DNA of 64,000 nucleotides, from NCBI GenBank assembly GCA_001931905.2, contig MSJI02000187.1:34329-98328 (forward strand), read 5' to 3'. This document shows positions 10,390 through 20,317 of this stretch, piece after piece. The notes beneath the pieces are model-generated. The model did not search any database. It was given only the letters and a program-made list of their open reading frames with translations, and was not told where the DNA came from. The stretch's first letter is position 1. Each line of letters opens with the position of its first letter. The DNA is from Cladosporium sp. IMV 00045 (taxonomy: Eukaryota > Ascomycota > Dothideomycetes > Cladosporiales > Cladosporiaceae). The translations under genes and the position numbers were made by a program.

Positions 10390-11205
10390 ATGGCCACCGA
10401 ACGCGCGACATACTCACATGGCCACCATGAATCGGTTGTCAAAACTCACGCCAGAAGAACAGCGCAAGATTCCGCCGCGTTTCTCCTCCCTCACATCAAA
10501 CCCACAGATAAGATCCTCGACTTGGGCTCCGGGCCAGGCTCCATCACCATCGATCTGGCAGTGATAGCAAACCAAGGCGAGGTCATAGGCGGCGATCAAT
10601 CAGCGGAAGTCGTGCAACAAGCCCAACGCCTAGCAGAAGAGCGACAAGTGAAGAATGTCTCTTTCCAGCAGTTGGATGGCAACCAACTCCCATTCGAGGA
10701 CGGTACGTTCGATATCGTCTTCAGCCATCAGACACTGCAGCACGTCGGCAATCCCGTCGACATGCTGAAAGAGATGCGCCGCGTCACCAAACCAGGCGGC
10801 ATAGTCGCAGCTCGAGATGCCGATTACAAATCCTTCGCCTGGTATCCGGAGCATCCTGGTCTCGATCGGTGGATGTCAGTGTATCAGCAAGTCGCGAAAG
10901 CCAATGGCGCACAGCCGAATGGAGGTAGATACCTTCCAGCCTGGGCGAGGAGTGCAGGTTTCGCCAGCGAGGACGTGAAGTTCTCGTGGGATGTTTGGAA
11001 TTACCAAGGTGATCAGGGCAAGACGTTCGGCGCTGCTTGGGTGGATCGCACGCTTCATTCAAGTTATGCGACTGGCGCAAGGCAGCATGGTCTTGCTTCT
11101 GATGAGGGGTTGAGTGAGATCTCGAAGGCGTGGGATGAGTGGAGCAGGAGTGACGATTGTTTTATTGTGATTCCTAATGGCGAGATTTTGTGTCGTGTGC
11201 GATGA
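10390..11205 (+). CDS. Class I SAM-dependent methyltransferase (UbiE/COQ5-like fold)
   Basis: Intronless, 271 aa. Motif I is complete (KILDLGSGPGSITIDLA, residues about 40-56), followed by a post-I acidic region (VIGGDQS), FDIVFSHQTLQHV (motif II/post-II, about residues 110-122) and MLKEMRRVTKPGGIVAARDADY (motif III). This is the small-molecule methyltransferase fold (Methyltransf_11/25 type). The C-terminal third (Trp-rich, WYPEHPGLDRWMSVYQQ onwards) is the substrate lid. Substrate is unknown; relatives are annotated loosely as UbiE-type or demethylmenaquinone methyltransferases in fungi. The start codon has a favourable context (AAAATGGCC). No signal peptide or membrane segment: a cytosolic enzyme. 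It is convergent with the aldo-keto reductase, with 84 bp between the stops. Confidence 0.9.
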   Translation: MATERATYSHGHHESVVKTHARRTAQDSAAFLLPHIKPTDKILDLGSGPGSITIDLAVIANQGEVIGGDQSAEVVQQAQRLAEERQVKNVSFQQLDGNQLPFEDGTFDIVFSHQTLQHVGNPVDMLKEMRRVTKPGGIVAARDADYKSFAWYPEHPGLDRWMSVYQQVAKANGAQPNGGRYLPAWARSAGFASEDVKFSWDVWNYQGDQGKTFGAAWVDRTLHSSYATGARQHGLASDEGLSEISKAWDEWSRSDDCFIVIPNGEILCRVR

Positions 11206-11289
11206 GCAGGTTACGACACCACGGATGGTTTAATAGATTACGAGTTTCATTGCTGATTAAATTGATACACCCTCGATCAGAACACTAGC

Positions 11290-12399
11290 TTATCCCTGCT
11301 GCCACAGCGCAGTGGTCTTACCCAGCTTACTGACCGCATCAATATCCCTGATTTCTTCATCCGTCAGCCTCCACCCGAATGCCTGGGTGTTCGACTTCGC
11401 CTGCTCGGGCTTCCTGACACCCACAACAGGCATTACACCATGTACCAGATTATAGTTCAGCGTCACAGCCGCAACACTGATCTCCCTCTTGTCTGCAATC
11501 CGGCGCAGAACCTTCAGCGCATCCGCAAATTCGCTCATGGGGTAATTCGAGAAGCGGTATGAGTTGGGCGGTCCCTCATCCTCAGGCCCGTATTTACCTG
11601 ACAGCCTACTCTGGGCTAGCGAAGAGTAGCTTTGGAAGACGATGTCGTTGTCCTTACACGCGCGGAGCAGGCCAGAGACTTCGGGCTCACGACGCATAAG
11701 ATGGTATTCGCACTGGTTTGCCGCCAGAGGCACGCCGTACTGCGCAAGCTCAGCCTGCATTTTCAGCATGTCGTCTTTACTGTAGTTTGCCACGGCTACG
11801 GTCTTCGTGAGCCCTTGCTCAACGCAGTCTGCAAGGCTCTTGGCGATGGTTTTGATCGACTGCGGGTGAATGTGGCCGTGGATCATGAACACGTCCATGT
11901 AGTCGAGGTTCATGCGCTGGAGGGACTTCTTCAAAGTCTCCAATGGTGCGGATTGCGGATGCGTTGCGTTCTTGGGCTCGTCGGGCAGGATCCAGAACTT
12001 GGTCTGCATGACGAATTGGTCCCTTCCGAGATCCTTGACGAGGTCGCCGCAGATGCGCTCACTTTCTCCCGAGCCGTAGACTTGGGCGGTGTCGATGTGG
12101 TTGACGCCATTGGCGAGGAGGAACTTCCAGGCTTCGCGGACAGCGTCGAGCTCGGAGTCTTGCCAGTGCCAGGTGGATGTGTCGGCCCAGGGCCAGGCGC
12201 CGATGACGAGGGGAGAGGTGGTGACATTGCTGGTTTTGCCGCGGTATGTCACCTTGGTGGCGCTCTTTGGGATGAAGGTTGATGGGGTGAGATCAGCTTT
12301 GTGGTCGTAGCCCTCAGGCATAGGAGGTGGCGTGTTGTTGTGGTAGCCTGATGTGGCAGACAAGCCGGCCGAGAGGCCGGTCTGAAGGACTGACTGCAT
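11290..12399 (-). CDS. Aldo-keto reductase family protein
   Basis: Single exon, 369 aa. The (beta/alpha)8 barrel begins near residue 60 (TSPLVIGAW). The catalytic tetrad is visible: Asp in HIDTAQVYG, Tyr of the same motif, Lys in VMQTKFW and His in VFMIHGHIH. The C-terminal half keeps the NADPH-binding pattern (ANQCEYHL, SYSSLAQSRLSGKYG, VMPVVGVRKPEQ). Such enzymes reduce aldehydes and ketones with NADPH in the cytosol. The N-terminal 50 residues are an extension with no clear targeting signal. Physiological substrate cannot be named. Divergent from the GH64 gene across about 1.2 kb. Confidence 0.92.
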   Translation of the reverse strand: MQSVLQTGLSAGLSATSGYHNNTPPPMPEGYDHKADLTPSTFIPKSATKVTYRGKTSNVTTSPLVIGAWPWADTSTWHWQDSELDAVREAWKFLLANGVNHIDTAQVYGSGESERICGDLVKDLGRDQFVMQTKFWILPDEPKNATHPQSAPLETLKKSLQRMNLDYMDVFMIHGHIHPQSIKTIAKSLADCVEQGLTKTVAVANYSKDDMLKMQAELAQYGVPLAANQCEYHLMRREPEVSGLLRACKDNDIVFQSYSSLAQSRLSGKYGPEDEGPPNSYRFSNYPMSEFADALKVLRRIADKREISVAAVTLNYNLVHGVMPVVGVRKPEQAKSNTQAFGWRLTDEEIRDIDAVSKLGKTTALWQQG

Positions 12400-13591
12400 G
12401 CTGGGCTATGTTCAAGATTTCTGTCAGTGGCACGACTGAAGGGAGTAAAGAGAGATTTCTTTGGCAGTTCGTCCATCCTTTATCTATAGATCTACACAGG
12501 TGGTGTATACATCAATGTATTTGTGATAGGCACTGAACATTGAGGCTACCGTTCTATGACACCTTGACATCCATGACTTATCCAATGCCGGGAGACGGCG
12601 GCATACAGGTCAAGCCAGTCGGTGTCATATGTATCATGGTAGTCCAGGATTCCTGCGCCTCGGAGAAGGATGAACAAGCCTCAAAGGAGGGAGCGCGTCA
12701 TGCCAGGTCTGTCAGGGTCAGTGTATGGTGTTATTCGACGAGGTTGAGTTGCGGCAAGAGATTTGATGATTTCACCATGACATTGCAATGCCGGAGCTGA
12801 ATTGAAGGCTCCGACACAGCACCCCATACTTATAGCCGCGATCAACGCCGCCAATTTCCATGAGCTCGTACTCTCGAGAAGTAACACTGACGTCGAAATC
12901 GAACCACTAACAAAAGGTGGCTGAAAACATTGCAACTCTCCTCTCCAGTGCAGGATTTCGCAGGCCAACTAAGGTCGAAACATGAAGACAGCAACGCAAC
13001 TAGCTCGACGCAGCACATGAAGTCGAGCGAGAATCCTGGCAAAGAGGGCGACCACCGACGACGTACCAAGACGAGGCGACGATGCTACCGAGTTCGCCCA
13101 GGGGTTCATTATTGCTGGTGTTTTCGTCGACCCTGGCTTACAGTCCGCTCACATCAAGTGTCTGTGGTGATGAGTTATAGTAATCGGAGGAAAACCGGGC
13201 TGGAAGGATCGGAACGAAGATATCACACACACCCATAGAGCCCTGATGTCGAAGCGGATGGACTGAAGGGAGGACGAAAAGTAATAATAAGCAGGCTGCT
13301 GCATGATGGTGTATGATGGTGTAAGGACAACATGGTGAACACGAACATCTTGGAATGGAGTCTCAAAACCAAGCATACATATCGTGATGTCAGCGGAGAG
13401 GCAGGAACCAAACCAAGAAATCCAAGAAATCCACCAAGTCATCACCAACTCTCAGACCCATATCATCACATACTATGCATATGCATTAGTTACTCTTCCC
13501 CCCGCGGATACTGCTTCGATACCACTGACAAAGGTAGGACTTCGACTTCCTCTCTCACACCATACCCAAAGCTCTCCTCTCGTACACAAAC
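12400..13591. other. Divergent intergenic region (aldo-keto reductase / GH64)
   Basis: Presumably the two promoters. Only short unconvincing open stretches. A small direct duplication of ATGATGGTGTA lies near 13300-13320. Confidence 0.5.
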
Positions 13592-14914
13592 ATGCCGTCC
13601 TCTCTTCAAGTCGCCCTGCACAATGACTCCTCTACCGACCAGATCTGGGCCTACATAACAGGTATCGCCATCCAACAGGGGGGTCAGCGGTGTATCCTCA
13701 AACCCGATGGTCACTCGCTCTACTTTCCACAAGACCCGCCCGCAATTGGCACTCCCCTCGCGGAGGATTGTGCCATTCCTCTCGGTCCTCCAGGCAACAC
13801 AGTGACAGTGACTATCCCTCAAATCGCCGGTGGCCGCATCTGGATCGCTCGCGGCCAGAAACTCACCTTCCTCCTCAACCCTGGACCCGCCCTCGTCGAA
13901 CCCAGCGTCCTCAATCCTAGCGACCCGAATGCGAACGTGGACTTCGGTTTCGCCGAATTCACCCTCAACGATGCGCAATTGTACGCCAACATCAGCTACG
14001 TCGACATGGTGCCCGCCATCCCGATCGCCATAAGCCTGCTCGAACCGAATGATACGCGCCAGACCGTCGCGGGCATGCGGCCAGACGGTATCGAGCGTTT
14101 GGCTGCCGACCTCCGCCAGCAAGAAGCACAGGACGGCCAGCCATGGAGCAAGCTGGTCTCAGAAAGAGACGGGAAACCACTGCGCATCTTGAATGCAACA
14201 CATGGCAATGCGGTCGGCGCAGACTTCTCAGGCTACTTCGAGCCATACGTCGAACAAGTCTGGCAAAAATACTCCAGCGGCCACAAGTGCCACATTGACA
14301 CGCAGGCCGGACCTGGCGTTCTGCAAGGACACATCGCCTCTTCGGGAAACATGATTGTCGGCGACGAAGAGTTCTCCAAGCCAAACACAGCAGACATCCT
14401 AGGCTGCAACAGCGGTCCCTTCACCACCGGACCCAGCCCAACACGCAACGCCATCATCCCACGCCTCGCAGCAGCCTTCCACCGCACAGCACTGCTCAAT
14501 TGCGAGCAACACCCCTCCGAGCCGCATACATTCTACACGCGCGACCCGACAAACCACTACGCGCGCCTCGTGCACATCCACAACGTCGACAGGAAAGGCT
14601 ACGCATTCGCCTACGACGACGTTCAGCCCGAAGGCGGCGAGGATCAGAGTGGAAAAGTCAACGCGGGAGAGCCGAAGCTGTTCACTGTGAGTGTGGGCGG
14701 TAACAGTGCTGGAGATGGAGAGGGCGGGAATGCCGCGCTGCAGCAGGGATACAGTCGTGGACCACCACCGCCGCCTGAAGGTGGGTATGATCGCGCTCCG
14801 CCGCCTCCTCCGTCTGGCGCTGGTGGTGCTGGGTTGGATCGCCCGCCGCCGCCTCCGCCTAAGTCGCAGGGCTTGAGGGATAAGGTCAAGGGGTTTGCTG
14901 GGAGGTTTTTGTAA
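13592..14914 (+). CDS. GH64 (beta-1,3-glucanase, thaumatin-like fold) family protein with proline-rich tail
   Basis: Single exon, 440 aa. The N-terminus (LQVALHNDSSTDQIWAYITG, then GGRIWIARGQKLTF) and the middle (NVDFGFAEFTL, NISYVDMV, GFSGYFEPYVEQVWQKY-like segment around residues 215-230) are typical of glycoside hydrolase family 64, which cleaves beta-1,3-glucan (laminarin-type, cell wall). Residues about 225-365 form the second half of the fold. There is no signal peptide, common among fungal GH64 members. The last 55 residues hold three proline runs (PPPPP, PPPPP, PPPPPP) spaced by Gly-rich sequence and end in a basic amphipathic stretch; this tail may bind SH3/WW proteins or be disordered. 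Activity is inferred from family only. Confidence 0.85.
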   Translation: MPSSLQVALHNDSSTDQIWAYITGIAIQQGGQRCILKPDGHSLYFPQDPPAIGTPLAEDCAIPLGPPGNTVTVTIPQIAGGRIWIARGQKLTFLLNPGPALVEPSVLNPSDPNANVDFGFAEFTLNDAQLYANISYVDMVPAIPIAISLLEPNDTRQTVAGMRPDGIERLAADLRQQEAQDGQPWSKLVSERDGKPLRILNATHGNAVGADFSGYFEPYVEQVWQKYSSGHKCHIDTQAGPGVLQGHIASSGNMIVGDEEFSKPNTADILGCNSGPFTTGPSPTRNAIIPRLAAAFHRTALLNCEQHPSEPHTFYTRDPTNHYARLVHIHNVDRKGYAFAYDDVQPEGGEDQSGKVNAGEPKLFTVSVGGNSAGDGEGGNAALQQGYSRGPPPPPEGGYDRAPPPPPSGAGGAGLDRPPPPPPKSQGLRDKVKGFAGRFL

Positions 14915-15896
14915 GCCTTGGTATGGTCATGAGGGTGGATTTTAACTTTGACGCCACTGAGGATGAAGGATATGATTTGAATGACATGGCATCGACGAGG
15001 ACGCTGTTCATGATACGAAAGCGACGTAAAATCTTTTCTGAAGCAAGGCTACATGCAGACGTCTTCCATTATATTTTGGGTAAGGCGCTGAAATATCCAA
15101 GCCTCACAAGACTGCCTCGGCTGGGTGACATGATATGAACTTCTGAAGCTGACAAGATGACTGCATGCAAATGCGTTGTGCAATGGTTGCCTTTTTCTTT
15201 CATGAGGAGACGTAGCTGAAACAACAACGGGCTCACCCGCGATATCAAGACAAGAAAATCAACTTCTTCTCTGCGCGATCATGGACAGGATGAATGATGA
15301 CAGTGCTGCTACATCCCATCCACGACCGCTTGCATCTCAAGTCTACGGGAACGCAGCATACTCAATATTCAGAGACAAGGCTGGCGTCCAGCTGTGGTGT
15401 GTATCACTGCCCCAATGCGTGGTGCATGCATGACGGGAGGCTTGCATCCCGTCTCTGTGCCAGCTCAGCAGCGCCGTCTTCAGCTTCTGCTCCATCTTCT
15501 GCTCCATCTTTCTTCAGCCGGGTCGCCTCTCCTGAGTCGCATCGTCTTAATCCCCACCTTCGCTACAGTCAAGCTCTAGTCGGGCCAGAGTGACTTGATC
15601 TTTCGCCTGGCCAGCTTCTGGTCCGTCATTCAGCTTGGATAACTGTCTTTGTGGTCGTCTCCCTTCTACCATCTGGTCGAGCCTCACTGATATTCTTATG
15701 CCTGGCGAACTTCAGGCCTGGCTATCTCCGCTCTCGGTCTGCTTGACTCGACTTCAACTTGATCGACTTGAGATCTGGCGTGATTCCAGCTAGCTCCAGA
15801 AAGACCACCATCGGCTCCAGCGTGGTCATATTCTTGCCGGATGCGCACTGGAAACGAAGTCCGCTACATCTCAAAAACACGGTCATCACATTTTCC
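14915..15896. other. Intergenic, upstream of the NACHT gene
   Basis: No gene supported. The receptor frame is open upstream to 15759 but has no ATG before 15897. Part is C/T-rich, probably a leader. Confidence 0.5.
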
Positions 15897-18800
15897 ATGG
15901 AAGCCATAGCCGCATTGTCGGTTGCCGCTGCCGCTATCCAATTCGTCGACTTTGGCGGGAAAGTGCTCAGCCGTTGCAGGGAGATTCGAAACAGCGCGAA
16001 GGGCACTACCAAGGCAAACGAGGAGATCGAGGCTTCCATCGAGGGCTTGAAGGAGATTCAGAAGCTGTTCAAGCCAATCACTATCACTCAAGGCGTTCCT
16101 CAACAGGACGTGGATATTATCGAGAGAGCCCGACAAGACTTTGACAACGCTGCCAATGACCTATTGAAGCAACTGCAAGATCTCAAAAGGAGTCGGTCAA
16201 AGTGGTTATGGGGTGACATGAAGGCAACACATCGCGCGTACAAAGCGCGAAAGAAGATTGAATCATTGGTGAAAAGGTCAGAAAGTCGCAACGAGAGATT
16301 TCAGGTTGCGCTTTCAGCAGACACGCGAAATCGTGTGCTACAATCGCTGGAAGAGCAGAAGAAGATCAAGGATGTCATAGAGAATTCTCTAGTGCCAAAG
16401 GTGGAAAATCTTCGCACCGAATCTGAGGCTTTGCACTCAACCACCCGAACAGACATTTCTTCGGCAAGGAAGGAGTTTGCCGCTGCCCATGGCGAGCTGG
16501 GCGTGAAGCTTACTACGGTCGCTCAGAACCAAGAGGCTTCTGGCAGACAAATAGAGGGACAACTCGAAGAAGCTCGAACTACAGCCGCGCAGAGGGACTT
16601 TCTCGCCTCATTGGCATTTCCCGATATGTCTAGTCGCTACGAGAAGATCGGTCCCGCTGCACCTGGGACCTTCGGGTGGATTTTCGAGGAGGAACGACTT
16701 CCGGCTGATGATGCCTCTGATGAAGATGGACGCAAGCAAGAACTTCGAGGGAAGTTCAGGCGCTGGCTGATTAACGATGAAAGCGTCTTTTGGATCAGTG
16801 GGAAACCCGGCTCAGGCAAATCCAGCCTCATGCATTTCATCGAGAACGACGAACGCCTTGAAAGGCACCTCAAGCAATGGTCAGGAGGCCGTTCTTTGAC
16901 CATTCTCCAATTCTTCTTCTGGAGACCTGGCTCGGATCTTCAGAAAAGCATAGCAGGAATGCTGAGATCCTTGCTCCACCAATCGCTGAGGAGAAAGCCA
17001 TTGCTAATCGATGAAATTTGTGCACAAAACCCAGGTTTGAGGCACTCAGACTGGTCACAAGACAGGCTCGCCAGTGCCCTCAAAGCAGTCCTCACACTTC
17101 ATCATCTTGACAATGACTGCGTCTTTATCCTCATCGACGGCCTTGATGAGCTCGAAGGGGATCACCTGGGGCTGCTGAGTGTCATTTGCCAAATAAAGCG
17201 CATGGAAAGTACAAAGGTCTGCCTTTCAAGTCGCCCAGATCCAGTCTTCCGATCCCAGCTGCACGCTTATCCCACAATACGCCTTGAGGACCTGAATTTT
17301 CGCGACATCAAGGGGTTCGTGACCAGCAAACTTGCGGTGATCAATTACCCATACCTGGAGCATACAGACACGATTGCGCATCACGCTCAAGGCATTTTTC
17401 TCTGGGCTGCGTTGGTGAGCAAGGATGTTGTCAGGGGTTCTCTCACCGCCGATGACGAAATCACACTGCAGAACAGAATCGATGGTGTTCCGCAGGGGTT
17501 GAAGCCGCTGTTCGCTAGCCTGTTCTCCGGCATCGACAAACACCATCAGGATTTTCTGGTTTTCATCTTCCAGATACTCAAGATCCGCCAAGGGTCAAGC
17601 GTTAATATCGCTCTCATCACGGCATGCTTACACCACACTCACGTCAAATCAGTGAGAGAATTCCTCGAGCTATGTCGTGAGGTGCAACAACAGATCACAC
17701 TTCGTAGCATGGGGCTGATTGAGGTAAATGCTAGCTCTAGCTCCAGACTGGCATACGGTTGGGCCTTGGAAGACTCAGTCACAAAATCAAACCCAGGGAC
17801 CGCCCTTGAAGACGAGGTCTTGCGGTCCTGGCACGACCTTGCCTGGCCTGATGTACACTGGATGCACAGGTCAGCATACGATTACATTTTCGAGAGTCCA
17901 GAAGCAGACCTACCCTGCTGGGTGGGCAAGATCGACATCACACAGGATCTCATCGGCGGAGCTGCGTGGTTGTTCAGGTATGGTCTAGTAACTGGCATCT
18001 ATCCCGATATGACCGTTGCGAATTGGCAGTGTGTTGATGAATTGGCATACATTATCGGACAGACAGTTCAATCTCACTCGCATGGTGCTACCAATCCCGT
18101 ATACAGAACTTTGGATGAACTCTGTCGAGTTGTTCAGATATCGTTATCGGAGGGATCGCCACTAGACTTGGATCTTCGGCAGAGATTCAGCATACCAACA
18201 GCCTCCCCTCACTCACAACTTTACCAAATGAATAACGACTTTTGGTTCGCTCTGCTTGAAGCCGGTTTGCACGACTACATCATCTCCCGCTTTGATATAT
18301 TGAAGTCAGGTCGTTTCGCTCACCCCACGTGCGGAGGGTTGCTGGGAACTGGATGGAAGACGCTGAGAGCTCCTCTGATGGGGTTAATATTGGATTTCCT
18401 TCTTGCTCAGACCAACAGCAAGAAGGACGATGTCTTTCGGTCGCCTAAGAAGGCCCAGGGATACAGCCTATCAATTCAGGGGTGGCCTAAGTCTCTGTCT
18501 TGGCTTAGTCATGGCAAGCTTATTGAATCAGAAACGATAGAGGCATTGCATTATGCTTGGTTGAGTCTTTTCGAAACGACAGAAGCTGCCAAAAACACCA
18601 GAGTGCAGGAATTGGATTTCACGTTTGCCGACGCTATAGCAAAGATGGAAATTTTGACAGAGAAATGGCAAATTTTCAGTGGTCGAAGTCCAACCTGGGG
18701 TAAGACCTGGCCACTCGTGGTACATCTTTCACTTAGCAACACAATAAACCGCAATTGTACTGATCGCGGAGACGAGAACGGAATCCGACTGCGACTTCTT

Positions 18801-19199
18801 GGCTTCAAGAAATCACCCGAGACCTTCGATTTCGGAGAAGAAGGTTCCTTACTCGCACCCGTCTCTGTCTTCCATCCAAGCCAAGCGACATGTATCACAC
18901 TCAATGCGTTCTTGGAACTCATTTCCGAAAGCCACGATCTTCCACATCGATTCGAAGGAATACAGGACAAATACATGTACTCGAAATGCCGAGACGTGCT
19001 CATTCAAGATATCCAAGAAGACACAAATGCTCAGCTGGATGCTTGGCAGCAGCTGTATCTGCTTGCATGCGTCAGGACTCGATTTCATAGCTTCTGGCGG
19101 CTCAAGATTCCCGGAGGCCAAGACGGAGTGTCAGATAGGAGCTTGTGCGAACCACGAGCAATCGATGCGGTATCTGATGAGTCCAAAAACGAGTCGTGA
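15897..19199 (+). CDS. NACHT-domain STAND receptor (fungal NLR)
   Basis: One exon, 1100 aa from the first ATG in frame (15897). Residues 1-190 start MEAIAALSVAAAAIQFVDFG and are helical and charged, like the HeLo/SesA-type N-terminal domains of fungal STAND proteins. The NACHT domain follows: Walker A GKPGSGKS (about 302-309), Walker B with VFILIDGLDELEG (about 410-422), and a sensor-like VCLSSRPDP. The next 250 residues, with VHWMHRSAYDYI, match the helical region seen after NACHT in many such proteins (DUF7791-like). No WD40, ankyrin or TPR repeats follow; the last 400 residues are unrecognised. These proteins are thought to sense non-self or cell damage and trigger incompatibility-type cell death. 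The ligand is unknown. Convergent with the SDR gene. Confidence 0.9.
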   Translation: MEAIAALSVAAAAIQFVDFGGKVLSRCREIRNSAKGTTKANEEIEASIEGLKEIQKLFKPITITQGVPQQDVDIIERARQDFDNAANDLLKQLQDLKRSRSKWLWGDMKATHRAYKARKKIESLVKRSESRNERFQVALSADTRNRVLQSLEEQKKIKDVIENSLVPKVENLRTESEALHSTTRTDISSARKEFAAAHGELGVKLTTVAQNQEASGRQIEGQLEEARTTAAQRDFLASLAFPDMSSRYEKIGPAAPGTFGWIFEEERLPADDASDEDGRKQELRGKFRRWLINDESVFWISGKPGSGKSSLMHFIENDERLERHLKQWSGGRSLTILQFFFWRPGSDLQKSIAGMLRSLLHQSLRRKPLLIDEICAQNPGLRHSDWSQDRLASALKAVLTLHHLDNDCVFILIDGLDELEGDHLGLLSVICQIKRMESTKVCLSSRPDPVFRSQLHAYPTIRLEDLNFRDIKGFVTSKLAVINYPYLEHTDTIAHHAQGIFLWAALVSKDVVRGSLTADDEITLQNRIDGVPQGLKPLFASLFSGIDKHHQDFLVFIFQILKIRQGSSVNIALITACLHHTHVKSVREFLELCREVQQQITLRSMGLIEVNASSSSRLAYGWALEDSVTKSNPGTALEDEVLRSWHDLAWPDVHWMHRSAYDYIFESPEADLPCWVGKIDITQDLIGGAAWLFRYGLVTGIYPDMTVANWQCVDELAYIIGQTVQSHSHGATNPVYRTLDELCRVVQISLSEGSPLDLDLRQRFSIPTASPHSQLYQMNNDFWFALLEAGLHDYIISRFDILKSGRFAHPTCGGLLGTGWKTLRAPLMGLILDFLLAQTNSKKDDVFRSPKKAQGYSLSIQGWPKSLSWLSHGKLIESETIEALHYAWLSLFETTEAAKNTRVQELDFTFADAIAKMEILTEKWQIFSGRSPTWGKTWPLVVHLSLSNTINRNCTDRGDENGIRLRLLGFKKSPETFDFGEEGSLLAPVSVFHPSQATCITLNAFLELISESHDLPHRFEGIQDKYMYSKCRDVLIQDIQEDTNAQLDAWQQLYLLACVRTRFHSFWRLKIPGGQDGVSDRSLCEPRAIDAVSDESKNES

Positions 19200-19461
19200 T
19201 CGTGTTGCCTTTGGTGTTTCTAAAGATCCAGCTGTTCTTGAATTGTTATACCTAGAAGTTGTCTGAAGCACGATTTTCCGTGACGCTCGTGATCTGCTCG
19301 GTCGTTAAAGATTGGAATCGGAATGCTGTCATGGTCTTCATTTGTATTATATACTAATTGATACGACGATGGTTTCAGAAGCACCTCGAATCGATGACCT
19401 CGATTCAAGAAGTCTTTTTTACGAGTCGCCTTGTGCTTCCACCTCCCTCTCCGGCCTCCGC

Positions 19462-20317
19462 TCAACAAACTACGACAGACAACGTCAGCACAACCTTCAG
19501 ACACAATCAACGCACTTTGAGCAGAGAACTTACTTCCAATGACTCCGTTGACCGGAATATCAATACTCGTGGTATAGCTGGCCGCCTCACTCAACAAATA
19601 CACATACGCACCACCAAGCTCTTCCACTTCCGCCAACCTCGGCATGCCACCGTAGTACTTCAGCTGCTGCTCCCAGTCAGGCTGCTGCGGCACCCAGTAT
19701 GTCATAGCAGTATTGACTAGCCCAGGCGAGACAGAGTTCACCCGGATGCCGTACTGCGCCCACTCCATCGCAAGGGTGTGCGTCATGTTGCGCACGCCGG
19801 CTTTGCTTGCGCCATAGGGCGCGGACGGCACACGCTTGTTCGGTCGGTAAGAGGCCATTGAGGCTGTGAAGACGATGCTTCCCTTGATGTTCAATCTGAT
19901 GAAGGCGCGGGCGGCGACTCGGGCACTGTAGAAGCTGCCGTGCAGATTGACGGACCACAGCTGGTCGATCTCTTCGGGTGTGAAATCGAGGGCGGGTTTG
20001 TGCTTGGTGCGGCCGGCGTTGACGACCATGCCGTGCAGCGCGCCGGCGGAGGAGACGATCTGGTCAACAGCGGCGGTGAGACTGGCTTCGTTTGTTACGT
20101 CGGCTTTGAGGGAGTATAATTTGCCAGGGAAGCGGTTTGATACTGAAGCGAAGTCGTCGCCGGGCTCGCCGATGTCGATCGAGAAGACCTGTTCTGCGCC
20201 ATTGTCGAGGCAGGAGTTGGCGATGCCCAGTCCGATGCCGCGGTTTGCACCTGTGATTGCGATGACTTTACCGGCGAGCTGGATGCGGGTTTCGGGTTTG
20301 TTGGTTGAGGAAGACAT
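19462..20317 (-). CDS. Short-chain dehydrogenase/reductase (two exons)
   Basis: Classical SDR, 263 aa when spliced. NAD(P) motif TGANRGIGLGIA lies at residues 19-30, the NAG-type motif as VVNAGRT, and the catalytic Ser (FTASMAS) and Y-x3-K (YGASK) are all present, followed by RVNSVSPGLVNT. Exon 1 is 20317-19534; a 64-bp intron (19533-19470, GTAAGT...GTAG with a CTGAC branch site) removes a read-through of about 100 unrelated codons, and exon 2 adds only eight bases ending in TGA (19464-19462). The spliced protein ends PVNGVIGIC, the normal SDR ending. Similar to mannitol/sorbose-type and other polyol or ketone reductases of fungi; substrate not determinable. Cytosolic. Confidence 0.9.

Noticed and set aside
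11632..12282. Plus-strand frame opposite the aldo-keto reductase
   Set aside because: Antisense shadow of a gene with a complete catalytic tetrad.
13490..14122. 210-codon minus-strand frame opposite the GH64 gene start
   Set aside because: Shadow; no domain and no independent promoter evidence.
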